Origin: a virus
IMG/VR virus record: IMGVR_UViG_3300025110_000007
Span: 1 to 64,000 of that record
DNA: 64,000 bases
Reading direction: 5' to 3' (one strand)
Every line of letters starts with the position of its first letter. Positions within the stretch are counted from its first letter, which is position 1. Below are positions 7,855-14,563 of this stretch, piece after piece. The translations under genes and the position numbers were made by a program. Under the pieces are notes generated by a model that was not told where the DNA came from, ran no database searches, and saw only the letters and a list, made by a program, of their open reading frames with translations.

Positions 7855-8105
7855 TGAAGACAACAATCAAAAAAGGTTCAATGCCATGGGCTAAGGAAGG
7901 CTCCGATGAATACAAACTGTGGCATCAACTACGACTGCTAAAGTCAACCATCATCGAATGGGAAGAAATAATGCAAGAAGTCACCGATTGCGAAGCGGCT
8001 TTCGGGGTGGAATACAAAGTCACAGCAGACATTGAGGATGTGCAAGCGATGATAAAACATGTGACTAAGCAGTACGAACGATTCGGTAAAGTGGTGAGGT
8101 GGTAG
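7854..8105 (+). CDS. Hypothetical protein (83 aa)
   Basis: An 83-residue, mainly helical protein (MKTTIKKGSMPWAKEGSDEY...). ATG 7854 is chosen because it overlaps the preceding stop; an upstream in-frame start would add only three residues. No known motif. Confidence 0.6.
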   Translation: MKTTIKKGSMPWAKEGSDEYKLWHQLRLLKSTIIEWEEIMQEVTDCEAAFGVEYKVTADIEDVQAMIKHVTKQYERFGKVVRW

Positions 8106-8106
8106 T

Positions 8107-8652
8107 ATGAACATCTTCGTACTTGACACCGACCCTACTGTTGCGGCTCAAATGCACTGCGACAAGCATGTACCTAAGATGTGCGTGGAGGCCGCACAGA
8201 TGATGGCATCAGCCCTGCGCCGACACGGTGCGACTGATGAGCAGATGCCACTGACCAAAGCAGGTAAGCCCTACAAGGGTGGCTACAAGCATCACCCATG
8301 CACAATTTTTGCGGGAGATTCTCGTAATAACTTCAAGTGGCTCGCTCGTCATGCTCAAAGACTACTCCGTGAATACGACCTTCGGTTTGGTAAAACACAC
8401 GCTTGCCATTGGCCTATTCATATCATGTCCACTATGAAAGACATAGTTCCCGAAGGTGGACTCACCCAATTCGCACTGGCTATGCCCGATGAGTACCGCC
8501 CCGAACCAATTGACGGTGAGGTTGTGTACCATGCTTACCCCGAACATGCGGTCAAGGCATACCGAGCCTACTACCATTCCAAGCAGTTCGCCAAGTGGGA
8601 GAAGGGAACACCCGCTCCCGACTGGTGGCAAGGCGTGGAGGTGACGGCATGA
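8107..8652 (+). CDS. Conserved phage protein with HCDKHV motif (181 aa)
   Basis: A 181-residue protein whose N-terminus (MNIFVLDTDPTVAAQMHCDK, then HVPKM) matches a family I know from many phages but whose activity I cannot name. Conserved His, Cys, Asp and Lys residues in the HCDKHV segment, a later HHPCTIF and a GKTHACHW motif suggest a metal-binding or catalytic centre. The last residues GVEVTA are encoded by the ribosome-binding cassette of the next gene (8632-8652). Confidence 0.7.
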   Translation: MNIFVLDTDPTVAAQMHCDKHVPKMCVEAAQMMASALRRHGATDEQMPLTKAGKPYKGGYKHHPCTIFAGDSRNNFKWLARHAQRLLREYDLRFGKTHACHWPIHIMSTMKDIVPEGGLTQFALAMPDEYRPEPIDGEVVYHAYPEHAVKAYRAYYHSKQFAKWEKGTPAPDWWQGVEVTA

Positions 8653-8777
8653 ATCATGAATACAGAATAAAACGAATTAGAAATATCATCAAGCGATTTG
8701 AAGAAAGTGAACAGTTGATGGGCGACTTCGTGGCCGCTTGGGAACTTATCAAAGAACAAGTGGAGGTGACGGCGTGA
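8649..8777 (+). CDS. Small helical protein ending VEVTA (42 aa)
   Basis: A 42-residue protein (MNHEYRIKRIRNIIKRFEES...) with a basic-then-acidic helix. ATG 8649 overlaps the preceding stop and follows a full Shine-Dalgarno sequence. The tail VEVTA is dictated by the next cassette. Function unknown. Confidence 0.55.
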   Translation: MNHEYRIKRIRNIIKRFEESEQLMGDFVAAWELIKEQVEVTA

Positions 8778-8878
8778 CCGACGCATACCTATTCAGTGAA
8801 TGGCAGTGCGGCAACTGCGGTCGTGGCTTCCCCGACAAGAACGATGCAGAAGAATGTTGTAAGGAGGTGACGGCGTGA
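8774..8878 (+). CDS. Small zinc-finger-like protein (34 aa)
   Basis: A 34-residue ORF starting with GTG in a GTGA overlap. CGNCG at residues 12-16 and CC at 28-29 resemble a C2H2/C4 zinc knuckle. It ends KEVTA. Function unknown. Confidence 0.5.
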   Translation: MTDAYLFSEWQCGNCGRGFPDKNDAEECCKEVTA

Positions 8879-9012
8879 GTGAATACGAAGACTGTGAAGT
8901 ATGCTTCAAGACTTGTTGCGCTAAGACTCAACCACTACATGATGTTCAAGCAGGGCGTATTTGTAGTGAGTGTCATTACCTAAATGAATATGGCGTGGAG
9001 GTGACGGCGTGA
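8875..9012 (+). CDS. Small zinc-ribbon protein (45 aa)
   Basis: A 45-residue ORF starting with GTG. Cysteines occur as C7-x2-C10, C14-C15 and C31-x2-C34 (CSECH), a probable zinc ribbon. It ends GVEVTA. It is coupled on both sides by GTGA overlaps. Function unknown. Confidence 0.5.
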   Translation: MSEYEDCEVCFKTCCAKTQPLHDVQAGRICSECHYLNEYGVEVTA

Positions 9013-9218
9013 CTAAGTGGGTTAGTGAATACTGGATTCATTATGAAAGTTCTGAATTACATATACTTGAAGGAAAGGATTGGCGACAATGGAAAGACTA
9101 CATTGACTATTCGTTTAATGGAGACAAAGTTATCTTAATTGAAAGAGTGAGAACCGAGTATGACGAATGCTCGACTTATGACCGAGAATATGAAACATTG
9201 TGGGAGGTGACGGCGTGA
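9009..9218 (+). CDS. Small hypothetical protein ending WEVTA (69 aa)
   Basis: A 69-residue protein starting with GTG (MTKWVSEYWIHYESSELHIL...), rich in aromatic residues and probably a small beta-rich fold. No motif recognised. Flanked by two copies of the ribosome-binding cassette. Confidence 0.55.
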   Translation: MTKWVSEYWIHYESSELHILEGKDWRQWKDYIDYSFNGDKVILIERVRTEYDECSTYDREYETLWEVTA

Positions 9219-9403
9219 GTGATACATGTGAACATTGTTCAAAACCAAAAGACCCTACTTGCTTTCATACCAAACACGATTTGGAAATCACTGCTGATAA
9301 CTTCAATCAATTCTGTGCCGATGAATGTACATGGAAGCGTGGCATTTGTTTTGATTGCGAAGAGGATTTACTTTCATGTGAATGCGTGGAGGTGACGGCG
9401 TGA
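9215..9403 (+). CDS. Small Cys-rich protein ending VEVTA (62 aa)
   Basis: A 62-residue protein. GTG 9215 is preferred to the upstream in-frame codon because of its GTGA overlap and cassette Shine-Dalgarno sequence. Cysteines at CEHC (5-8), CADEC (34-38), CFDC (45-48) and CEC (55-57) suggest two zinc sites. Function unknown. Confidence 0.55.
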   Translation: MSDTCEHCSKPKDPTCFHTKHDLEITADNFNQFCADECTWKRGICFDCEEDLLSCECVEVTA

Positions 9404-9594
9404 GATTTTGGAAGAAGAAGAAAGAAGAGAAGAAAGAGAAACCCTTCATGATAATATGCGAGAAGTGTCGGTGGGACTTTACAGACGATTACATCAAGAA
9501 TAACACCGATGGAAACATAAGGCCGATGTATGGCGACCATTGTTCATGCGGTGGGATTGTCGTGCGAGTGGATGAATTGGAGGTGACGGAATGA
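9400..9594 (+). CDS. Small zinc-ribbon protein (64 aa)
   Basis: A 64-residue protein starting with GTG 9400. It has a strongly basic N-terminus (MRFWKKKKEEKKEK), then CEKC at 20-23 and CSCGG at 48-52, a classical zinc ribbon. The basic arm could contact nucleic acid. It ends LEVTE, a variant of the tail. Confidence 0.55.
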   Translation: MRFWKKKKEEKKEKPFMIICEKCRWDFTDDYIKNNTDGNIRPMYGDHCSCGGIVVRVDELEVTE

Positions 9595-9728
9595 AGGAAT
9601 ACAGAATAGGAAGTCTTTGTGAAGAATGTGAAAGTTGTGAACTTGTCCAGTATAGGCGGGGTTGGAACTTGTCATGTCCCGAATGTGGTATAGATTACAC
9701 TTGGGATGGCGTGGAGGTGAAGGCGTGA
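9591..9728 (+). CDS. Small zinc-ribbon protein (45 aa)
   Basis: A 45-residue protein with CEECESC (10-16) and CPECG (31-35), a likely zinc ribbon. It ends GVEVKA, the cassette variant with GGTGAAGG. Coupled to both neighbours. Confidence 0.5.
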   Translation: MKEYRIGSLCEECESCELVQYRRGWNLSCPECGIDYTWDGVEVKA

Positions 9729-9976
9729 CTCAGACAATACAATGGCGAGCGGCGTCGACTATGCGCAAGTGGTTAGGAAAGGCTGAGTGTGTTATGAGTG
9801 TGGTGACCAGCGAGAAAGAAGGCGTGGCCCCCACCATTGACATTAGAATCAGACGAACCACTGACCACGCAAGTGGTGCCGGATGGACCAAAGAGGGCGT
9901 ACGCCTCAGTCTGGAGGATGCGTACAACTTGGCTGACTCAATACAGCACATCATCGACTCGTTAGAAAGGGATTGA
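9725..9976 (+). CDS. Small hypothetical protein (83 aa)
   Basis: An 83-residue protein starting at GTG 9725 inside the last cassette copy. Alternating strands followed by a C-terminal helix (SLEDAYNLADSIQHIIDSLE) resemble small alpha/beta viral proteins. Function unknown. It precedes the replication block. Confidence 0.6.
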   Translation: MTQTIQWRAASTMRKWLGKAECVMSVVTSEKEGVAPTIDIRIRRTTDHASGAGWTKEGVRLSLEDAYNLADSIQHIIDSLERD

Positions 9977-9977
9977 T

Positions 9978-11429
9978 ATGCTTCTGTCACTCGCCACGAA
10001 GGTGGCACGCACACTCCGTAGGTTGCACTATGGAAGAGGAGCCGGAGACAGTTCGGCTGACTTCCGTACTGCCATCAAGGCGGTGTCCCAAATCTTGGAG
10101 ATGACGACTGACGACTACGAGGAAATCATCGACATCTTTTATCCAAGGCACTCAAAACATCCACGGCGTTTCGTCACGGATGGCTGGGTCAGGGACAATG
10201 TGTGCAGTGAACTGGGTATCTCACCCCTCGTCTGGGACGAGTCACTTGTAGGCAAGCCAATCGTACTGGCACTTGCCTCAGAGAGCAGGGGCAACAAGAG
10301 TAGCGGGCTGACTGTGAAGCAGGCACTTCACCACATGCACCAACTGAGCGAGGTGGGTGTACTGGCGACATCCAAGTTAATGACCGAGGCTGAGGCCGAA
10401 CTCTTCTGGAGCAGAGCACTGGGTGAGAACCCGCCCTATCCAATAGAGCGATTCATTCAGCGTTGCACCCACATTGGCGAAGGGCAGGCCATGAGCCTAC
10501 CTGCTGTCAAGAAAGCACTGGACACGATGTCCCCTGCTGAGTTCCTTGTACGCCTACTCAAATACTCTGAGGCTGAGGTCGAGGTCCCTGACGAAATTCA
10601 ACCGGGACAACCGTTCCGAGGCCCGGTGTACAAGGCATGGACGCAGACAACAGCGCCCGCTGGCGTCTATGCTGAGGTAATACGCCACCCCAGACGATAC
10701 CTCCACATCACTGAGTTCCCCAGTGGCACCTACAATGGTGTGCTGTACAACCGGGACAAGCGTGCAGTGGCCAAGATGAACAGCCTTGACCTACCTATTC
10801 AACAAGCCTGTGTCCTTGAGGTGGAGGCGCAGGGCACTGTGGTCAAGTGTATTACGGATATTCTGTCGTTAGGACAGGACTGGTCTATTCATCAGCGACC
10901 GATGATGGAGCGACTCAGCCTATTGAAAGGGCTGGGCGTACAAGGTCAACTACGAGTAGGCGAACTTCTTGAAGAAGGGTCGTCGATTACCACCCTCGTG
11001 CATACACTGTCAGAAAATGAACGACTTCGACTCTCGTTCAACAGCCCCTTTCAAATAGGAGAGCAAGGTGGCTGGGCAGTTATGGACGGAACATATCACA
11101 TTCACTTACTGGTCCTCTCTATCAAGAAGGACGCAGAATACGAAACACATGTGCGCCTTGGTGTACTGGATGGGCTTGACCCATACCAAGTAATGGAGGC
11201 GAGGCTTCCAACTGAGATAGCCCAGCATGTGAGAACAAGACTCGCTCGACAAGGTGTACTTGTCGGAGCCCACTGGCTCCCGGTGGAAGAGCAAGCGGTT
11301 GTGGTGGCTGGCAAGGTGAACGAGGTTCGCCTGTCGACCATGACAATCACGGGAGAACTGCTTTATGCTGATGACAACCTCGGCTTTAGCGACCTCAGTC
11401 AACTGACTGACATCATAGAAATGACATAG
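9978..11429 (+). CDS. Putative DNA ligase-like protein, apparently catalytically degenerate
   Basis: A 483-residue protein. Its layout recalls archaeal ATP-dependent DNA ligases: a helical N-terminal domain, then IQPGQPF at 207-213 where ligases have a PGxPxxPM linker, then a segment resembling the nucleotidyltransferase core, with VLEVEAQG (279-286) like motif III and DILSLGQDWSIHQRPMMER (294-312) like the D-L-...-P-x-x-ER region, and a beta-rich OB-like C-terminus. In this alignment the motif I lysine (KxDG) would be Ile235, with HP in place of DG, so nick sealing would be lost. The homology is weak and made by eye; alternatives are an unrelated structural or replication protein. It opens the replication block. 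Confidence 0.4.
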   Translation: MLLSLATKVARTLRRLHYGRGAGDSSADFRTAIKAVSQILEMTTDDYEEIIDIFYPRHSKHPRRFVTDGWVRDNVCSELGISPLVWDESLVGKPIVLALASESRGNKSSGLTVKQALHHMHQLSEVGVLATSKLMTEAEAELFWSRALGENPPYPIERFIQRCTHIGEGQAMSLPAVKKALDTMSPAEFLVRLLKYSEAEVEVPDEIQPGQPFRGPVYKAWTQTTAPAGVYAEVIRHPRRYLHITEFPSGTYNGVLYNRDKRAVAKMNSLDLPIQQACVLEVEAQGTVVKCITDILSLGQDWSIHQRPMMERLSLLKGLGVQGQLRVGELLEEGSSITTLVHTLSENERLRLSFNSPFQIGEQGGWAVMDGTYHIHLLVLSIKKDAEYETHVRLGVLDGLDPYQVMEARLPTEIAQHVRTRLARQGVLVGAHWLPVEEQAVVVAGKVNEVRLSTMTITGELLYADDNLGFSDLSQLTDIIEMT

Positions 11430-11438
11430 GTGAAACAA

Positions 11439-11702
11439 ATGAAAGTAAATTGGAACATTGCATGGTTGGCTCTTGGGCCTAACATGAAGATAAAATGCGT
11501 GAACATACCAGATACCTCTTGGCGACAAGTCACAAAGGTTGAACGAATGCCCCAAATCAATGTGGGTGACATGGTGAAGAAAACAAGCACAGGGTACCAT
11601 GTGTATCAGACCATCGAGTCGACCGTACCTGTGTTCAAGTTCCCTTCACGAGTGACATTGAGTGAACCGATGGGAACAGAACCACGAGGTGAAGAAGAAT
11701 GA
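11439..11702 (+). CDS. Small hypothetical protein (87 aa)
   Basis: An 87-residue protein. ATG 11439 is preferred over GTG 11430 because GGTGA at 11429-11433 sits at normal Shine-Dalgarno distance from it. Beta-rich pattern, ending RGEEE. No motif recognised. ATGA overlap with the next gene. Confidence 0.55.
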   Translation: MKVNWNIAWLALGPNMKIKCVNIPDTSWRQVTKVERMPQINVGDMVKKTSTGYHVYQTIESTVPVFKFPSRVTLSEPMGTEPRGEEE

Positions 11703-11857
11703 CAACTAAAGATGTTCAAGACCGTTATGACAGGCTACCCCTTGAACTCAAGAAGTGTCTTGTTAAAGGATGCAACAACCTACGAACTCCTATCATGGTT
11801 TGGCATGGTTTCAAAAGATGTGAAATGGCTAACTGTCTTTACAAGGGGCGTGCCTGA
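11699..11857 (+). CDS. Small Cys-containing protein (52 aa)
   Basis: A 52-residue ORF with C20-x4-C25 and C41-x4-C46 (CLVKGC and CEMANC), a symmetric pair spacing that could form a zinc site. Coupled upstream by ATGA; the next ATG follows its stop directly. Function unknown. Confidence 0.5.
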   Translation: MTTKDVQDRYDRLPLELKKCLVKGCNNLRTPIMVWHGFKRCEMANCLYKGRA

Positions 11858-12091
11858 ATGACGCTTAGACCGGGAAAATACGAGTGGATTCGCCACCTTG
11901 AAAGCAAGTGCGGTAAATGCAACAGACGCCTCTCCCGTGTGAAACAGGACGGGGTTATCCATGAGGTATGTCCGTCGTTTGTGTCGTCTTATCCATACAA
12001 TGTATGCCCTCATTCGGATTGGGAGTTCTATTTTGTCCCCAACAAGCATGGGGCACAGGGACGCTACGAAAGAAGATTAAGGAGTGAATAA
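11858..12091 (+). CDS. Small zinc-ribbon protein (77 aa)
   Basis: A 77-residue protein with CGKC at 18-21 and CPSF / CPHSDWEF farther on, a probable zinc ribbon, followed by a basic tail (YERRLRSE). Function unknown. Confidence 0.55.
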   Translation: MTLRPGKYEWIRHLESKCGKCNRRLSRVKQDGVIHEVCPSFVSSYPYNVCPHSDWEFYFVPNKHGAQGRYERRLRSE

Positions 12092-12093
12092 GA

Positions 12094-12279
12094 ATGAGTG
12101 AGATTGAAGACTTAGAGAAAAAGATTGAGAGCATGGAAGCGTACCTCGACGAACTGATGGTGCGAATTGAAAGAGCCGAACGACTTGTCGGTGCAGTGGA
12201 AGAACTCCAGAACGAAGTTGCCAAGATTAGAGGAGCCCCGGTAGGGATGCTCTTTGATTTCTGGGGGTCTAAGAAATGA
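12094..12279 (+). CDS. Coiled-coil protein with C-terminal PIP-like motif (61 aa)
   Basis: A 61-residue protein. Residues 2-48 form one long coiled coil (IEDLEKKIESMEAYLDELMV, then further heptads). The last dozen residues contain VGMLFDFWGSKK, which resembles the PCNA-interacting peptide (x-x-x-L-x-x-F-F/W followed by basic residues), lacking only the first Gln. It lies immediately before, and overlaps, the clamp loader gene, so a role as a clamp-tethered adaptor is plausible. This is inference from a short motif. Confidence 0.6.
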   Translation: MSEIEDLEKKIESMEAYLDELMVRIERAERLVGAVEELQNEVAKIRGAPVGMLFDFWGSKK

Positions 12280-13217
12280 CTGCGTGGAGAGAGAAGTACC
12301 GTCCTCGGACTGTGGCAGACTTGGTAGGTTGTAAGGTGTTCAAGCAACAAGCACAACACTGGTCGTTAGAAACGGCACCACCCTGCCTCCTGTTCATCGG
12401 AGGCCCCGGTGTCGGCAAAACCACAGCGGCCCGTGCTCTGGCACGGGATTGGCTTGGTGAGTGGTTCGGTCAAGAGAACTTCATCACCACCAATGCCAGC
12501 GATGACCGTGGAATTGGGTATGTCCGTGACCACCTCAAGCACATCTCAAGGCTCAAGGGTCTGATGGTAGCAAAGCGTGTCATCTTTTTAGACGAGGCTG
12601 ACTCATTGACCAAGGACGCACAGAAAGCACTGCGTCAAATCATGGAAGACAGTCACGACACTATCATTTGGATTCTTGCAGGGAACGACATCTCTGCTTT
12701 CCACAAAGCAATCAAGGACAGGTGCACAACATACGAATTCAAGTCGCACGGTCCTAACGAGATAGAGGAAGCCTGCCTCAAAATTCATGAGGCCGAAGGA
12801 CTTCCCGAAGAATGGAAGCAGTACTACCGCAACCTTGCTCCCCTCTGCGAAGGCAGTCTGAGGCAGACGGTTGATACGCTACAATCATTATCAAAGACAC
12901 CGGAGGCACTGGAGAAAAGAGTCCGGTCCTCTGGTCAAGACATGTCAAGAGCCGCTCTCCACTTAGCGGCAGGTGACTTTACTACGCTTAACGCATTCCT
13001 CAATCAACAGTTAGAGAAAGGCGACAGCCGATTCTATTTGTTGAAGACCCTTCGGTACAAGGCTAAGGGCCTCATCGAAGAAGGGGATGATTGGTTTGCT
13101 TTCATGAAGACCTACGGGGATTTCATGATGATGGCAACACAATGGCCGGATGACGATATGGCCTTCTTTGAATACTTCGTCGCCACTCTCCAACAGAATA
13201 GGAGGTTGCATAAGTGA
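12276..13217 (+). CDS. rfcS: Clamp loader, RFC small subunit-like AAA+ ATPase
   Basis: A 313-residue AAA+ ATPase. The N-terminus WREKYRPRTVADLVG is the RFC box; Walker A is GGPGVGKTT (42-50), Walker B VIFLDEAD (102-109), sensor 1 Asn at about 137, and the SRC-like box is DRC (148-150). Archaeal RFC small subunits are about 320-330 residues, so this is full length. It should load the PCNA-like clamp encoded at 15686 onto DNA. No large RFC subunit is seen in the window; it may act as a homo-oligomer or with the host RFC-L. Confidence 0.93.
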   Translation: MTAWREKYRPRTVADLVGCKVFKQQAQHWSLETAPPCLLFIGGPGVGKTTAARALARDWLGEWFGQENFITTNASDDRGIGYVRDHLKHISRLKGLMVAKRVIFLDEADSLTKDAQKALRQIMEDSHDTIIWILAGNDISAFHKAIKDRCTTYEFKSHGPNEIEEACLKIHEAEGLPEEWKQYYRNLAPLCEGSLRQTVDTLQSLSKTPEALEKRVRSSGQDMSRAALHLAAGDFTTLNAFLNQQLEKGDSRFYLLKTLRYKAKGLIEEGDDWFAFMKTYGDFMMMATQWPDDDMAFFEYFVATLQQNRRLHK

Positions 13218-13321
13218 GAATCATTGTCGAAAAGAAAGATGTTATATATGGCTACTCAATCGGCAAAGATGCACCCGATGCAAAAACAAAAACAACACAG
13301 GTGAAAAAACATGAACAGTGA
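13214..13321 (+). CDS. Possible tiny protein (35 aa)
   Basis: A 35-residue reading frame starting with GTG in a GTGA overlap with the clamp loader stop and ending 11 bases into the next gene (VRIIVEKKDVIYGYSIGKDA...). It overlaps a promoter-like sequence at 13242-13249, so it could equally be untranslated leader. Confidence 0.3.
   Translation: MRIIVEKKDVIYGYSIGKDAPDAKTKTTQVKKHEQ
13242..13249 (+). promoter_or_regulatory. Possible archaeal promoter, TATA box TTATATAT
   Basis: TTATATAT lies in the gap before the gene at 13311. A TSS about 26 bases downstream would leave a leader of about 40 bases that contains GGTGA just before ATG 13311. The spacing differs from the leaderless promoters elsewhere in the window. 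Confidence 0.35.
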
Positions 13322-14561
13322 AATGATGGAAAAGATTGCCGCTTATGCGGTAAGAACAGGAAAGACAGAAGACGAGGCTAAAGCCGCATTTGCGGCTTGG
13401 TTGAAAGATGAGTTCGGTGTGGTCGACATGGCCACCGAAGATGAATACTTGCTCAACGAATGGGCAGAGATGTTCGTCATTGAAACACGGAACCTCGGAG
13501 CAAGCGGCGGCGGTGGTCGAGAAACGACAGTGTTCCTCGGTCACATCTGCGGTCTAAATGAAGCGATTCGTGACCAACGACAGAACCAGCGTGAAGCGGC
13601 AATTCTCGCCTTCCGACAAGACAGAAACAAAGCGATTGACAACGGTACTATTGGTATCGTTGCCGCCAATGACGGTGTGTGGAACATCAACGGCAAGCCT
13701 ACCAAGGACCGTGTCGATGGTGAACTACCATGGTACGCCTTCCTTGTGGACGGTACAGCGATTACCATGCTCAACACCAACAAAGAGTCACAGTCCTACG
13801 GGAAACCGATGGCGAGTGAAAGCAAAGTACGCTACATGTACTTCCTTGGCAACACCCAAGAGTCCTTCATCAATGAGCCTAAGATGTGGCGAATTGCTCT
13901 GAACGGCGATGACATGACACATACTTACGAACTCGGACAATTGTGCAGAGTTGAAGTCGTCCCGTCTTCTAATGCTGACTCGGACATTCTTTACACCAAC
14001 CGTGGCTTCGCCAAGACGGTTAAGTACAACACCGATGAAAGCATCCCTACTCAGTACACTGACGCTGGTCGGTTCTGGACGAATCCTGAACATGGCTCAT
14101 GTGTCAACTTGGCTAACCTGTTGGAAGAGTACGAGGAACGAAAGGTCCCCTACAACAACAACTTCATCCCACCAGTCGTTTTGACAAAGGGCTACATCAG
14201 CCGCATGTCTGTCGAGCCGACTGACAATCAGTACGATGATACCGGTAGGAACTTCCGCATCAGCGTCACCAGTCTTGAGTTGCAATCGACCTATGGTCGT
14301 GAGTCCAACCTTGCAGAGGTGACCGTCTGGGTCCCCGGTCGAACCTTCGACAGCACTCACCCATTTGAGTTCCACAACGGTGACGAATGGGTACCATACG
14401 CTGAGCGCACACAGGTAATCATCTGTGGCAAGGTCAAGACACGAATGTACCGTGAAGACATGGTCCCAAGCATCACAGCACTGGGTATCTATGTCCCACC
14501 TCGTACAGCCCGACCCGGTGCTCGTGGCGGAAACACTGACACATCACAATTGGAGGAATAA
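13311..14561 (+). CDS. Possible RPA-like single-stranded DNA-binding protein
   Basis: A 416-residue protein placed between clamp loader and Sak4-like ATPase. It starts with a helical segment and becomes strand-rich; the C-terminal region AERTQVIICGKVKTRMYRED followed by ITALGIYVPP looks like the end of an OB fold. It has a disordered Gly/Arg-rich tail (ARPGARGGNTD). Position and OB-like pattern suggest an ssDNA-binding protein of the RPA kind, needed in an otherwise complete replisome. No signature motif settles this; another replication accessory protein is possible. Confidence 0.5.
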   Translation: MNSEMMEKIAAYAVRTGKTEDEAKAAFAAWLKDEFGVVDMATEDEYLLNEWAEMFVIETRNLGASGGGGRETTVFLGHICGLNEAIRDQRQNQREAAILAFRQDRNKAIDNGTIGIVAANDGVWNINGKPTKDRVDGELPWYAFLVDGTAITMLNTNKESQSYGKPMASESKVRYMYFLGNTQESFINEPKMWRIALNGDDMTHTYELGQLCRVEVVPSSNADSDILYTNRGFAKTVKYNTDESIPTQYTDAGRFWTNPEHGSCVNLANLLEEYEERKVPYNNNFIPPVVLTKGYISRMSVEPTDNQYDDTGRNFRISVTSLELQSTYGRESNLAEVTVWVPGRTFDSTHPFEFHNGDEWVPYAERTQVIICGKVKTRMYREDMVPSITALGIYVPPRTARPGARGGNTDTSQLEE

Positions 14562-14563
14562 AC

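Larger units (their letters stand above)
8632..9728 (+). repeat. Dispersed RBS/stop/start cassette (8 copies)
   Basis: Near-identical junctions with core GTGGAGGTGACGGCGTGA occur at 8632-8652, 8760-8777, 8861-8878, 8992-9012, 9201-9218, 9384-9403, 9577-9594 and 9708-9728. Each joins the last codons of one gene, a GGAGGTGA Shine-Dalgarno sequence and an ATGA or GTGA stop-start overlap. As a result the unrelated encoded proteins end in VEVTA or a close variant (EVTE, EVKA). Looser relatives occur at 3664-3679 and 3849-3864. Confidence 0.85.

Noticed and set aside
8632-9728. CRISPR array interpretation of the repeated 18-21 base motif
   Set aside because: The repeats sit at gene junctions with unequal, coding spacers of about 90-200 bases and contain an RBS and start codon, so they are translation signals.
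13214-13321. Frameshifted extension of the clamp loader
   Set aside because: The clamp loader already has full family length; the extra frame shows no RFC similarity and is better read as a tiny ORF or leader.
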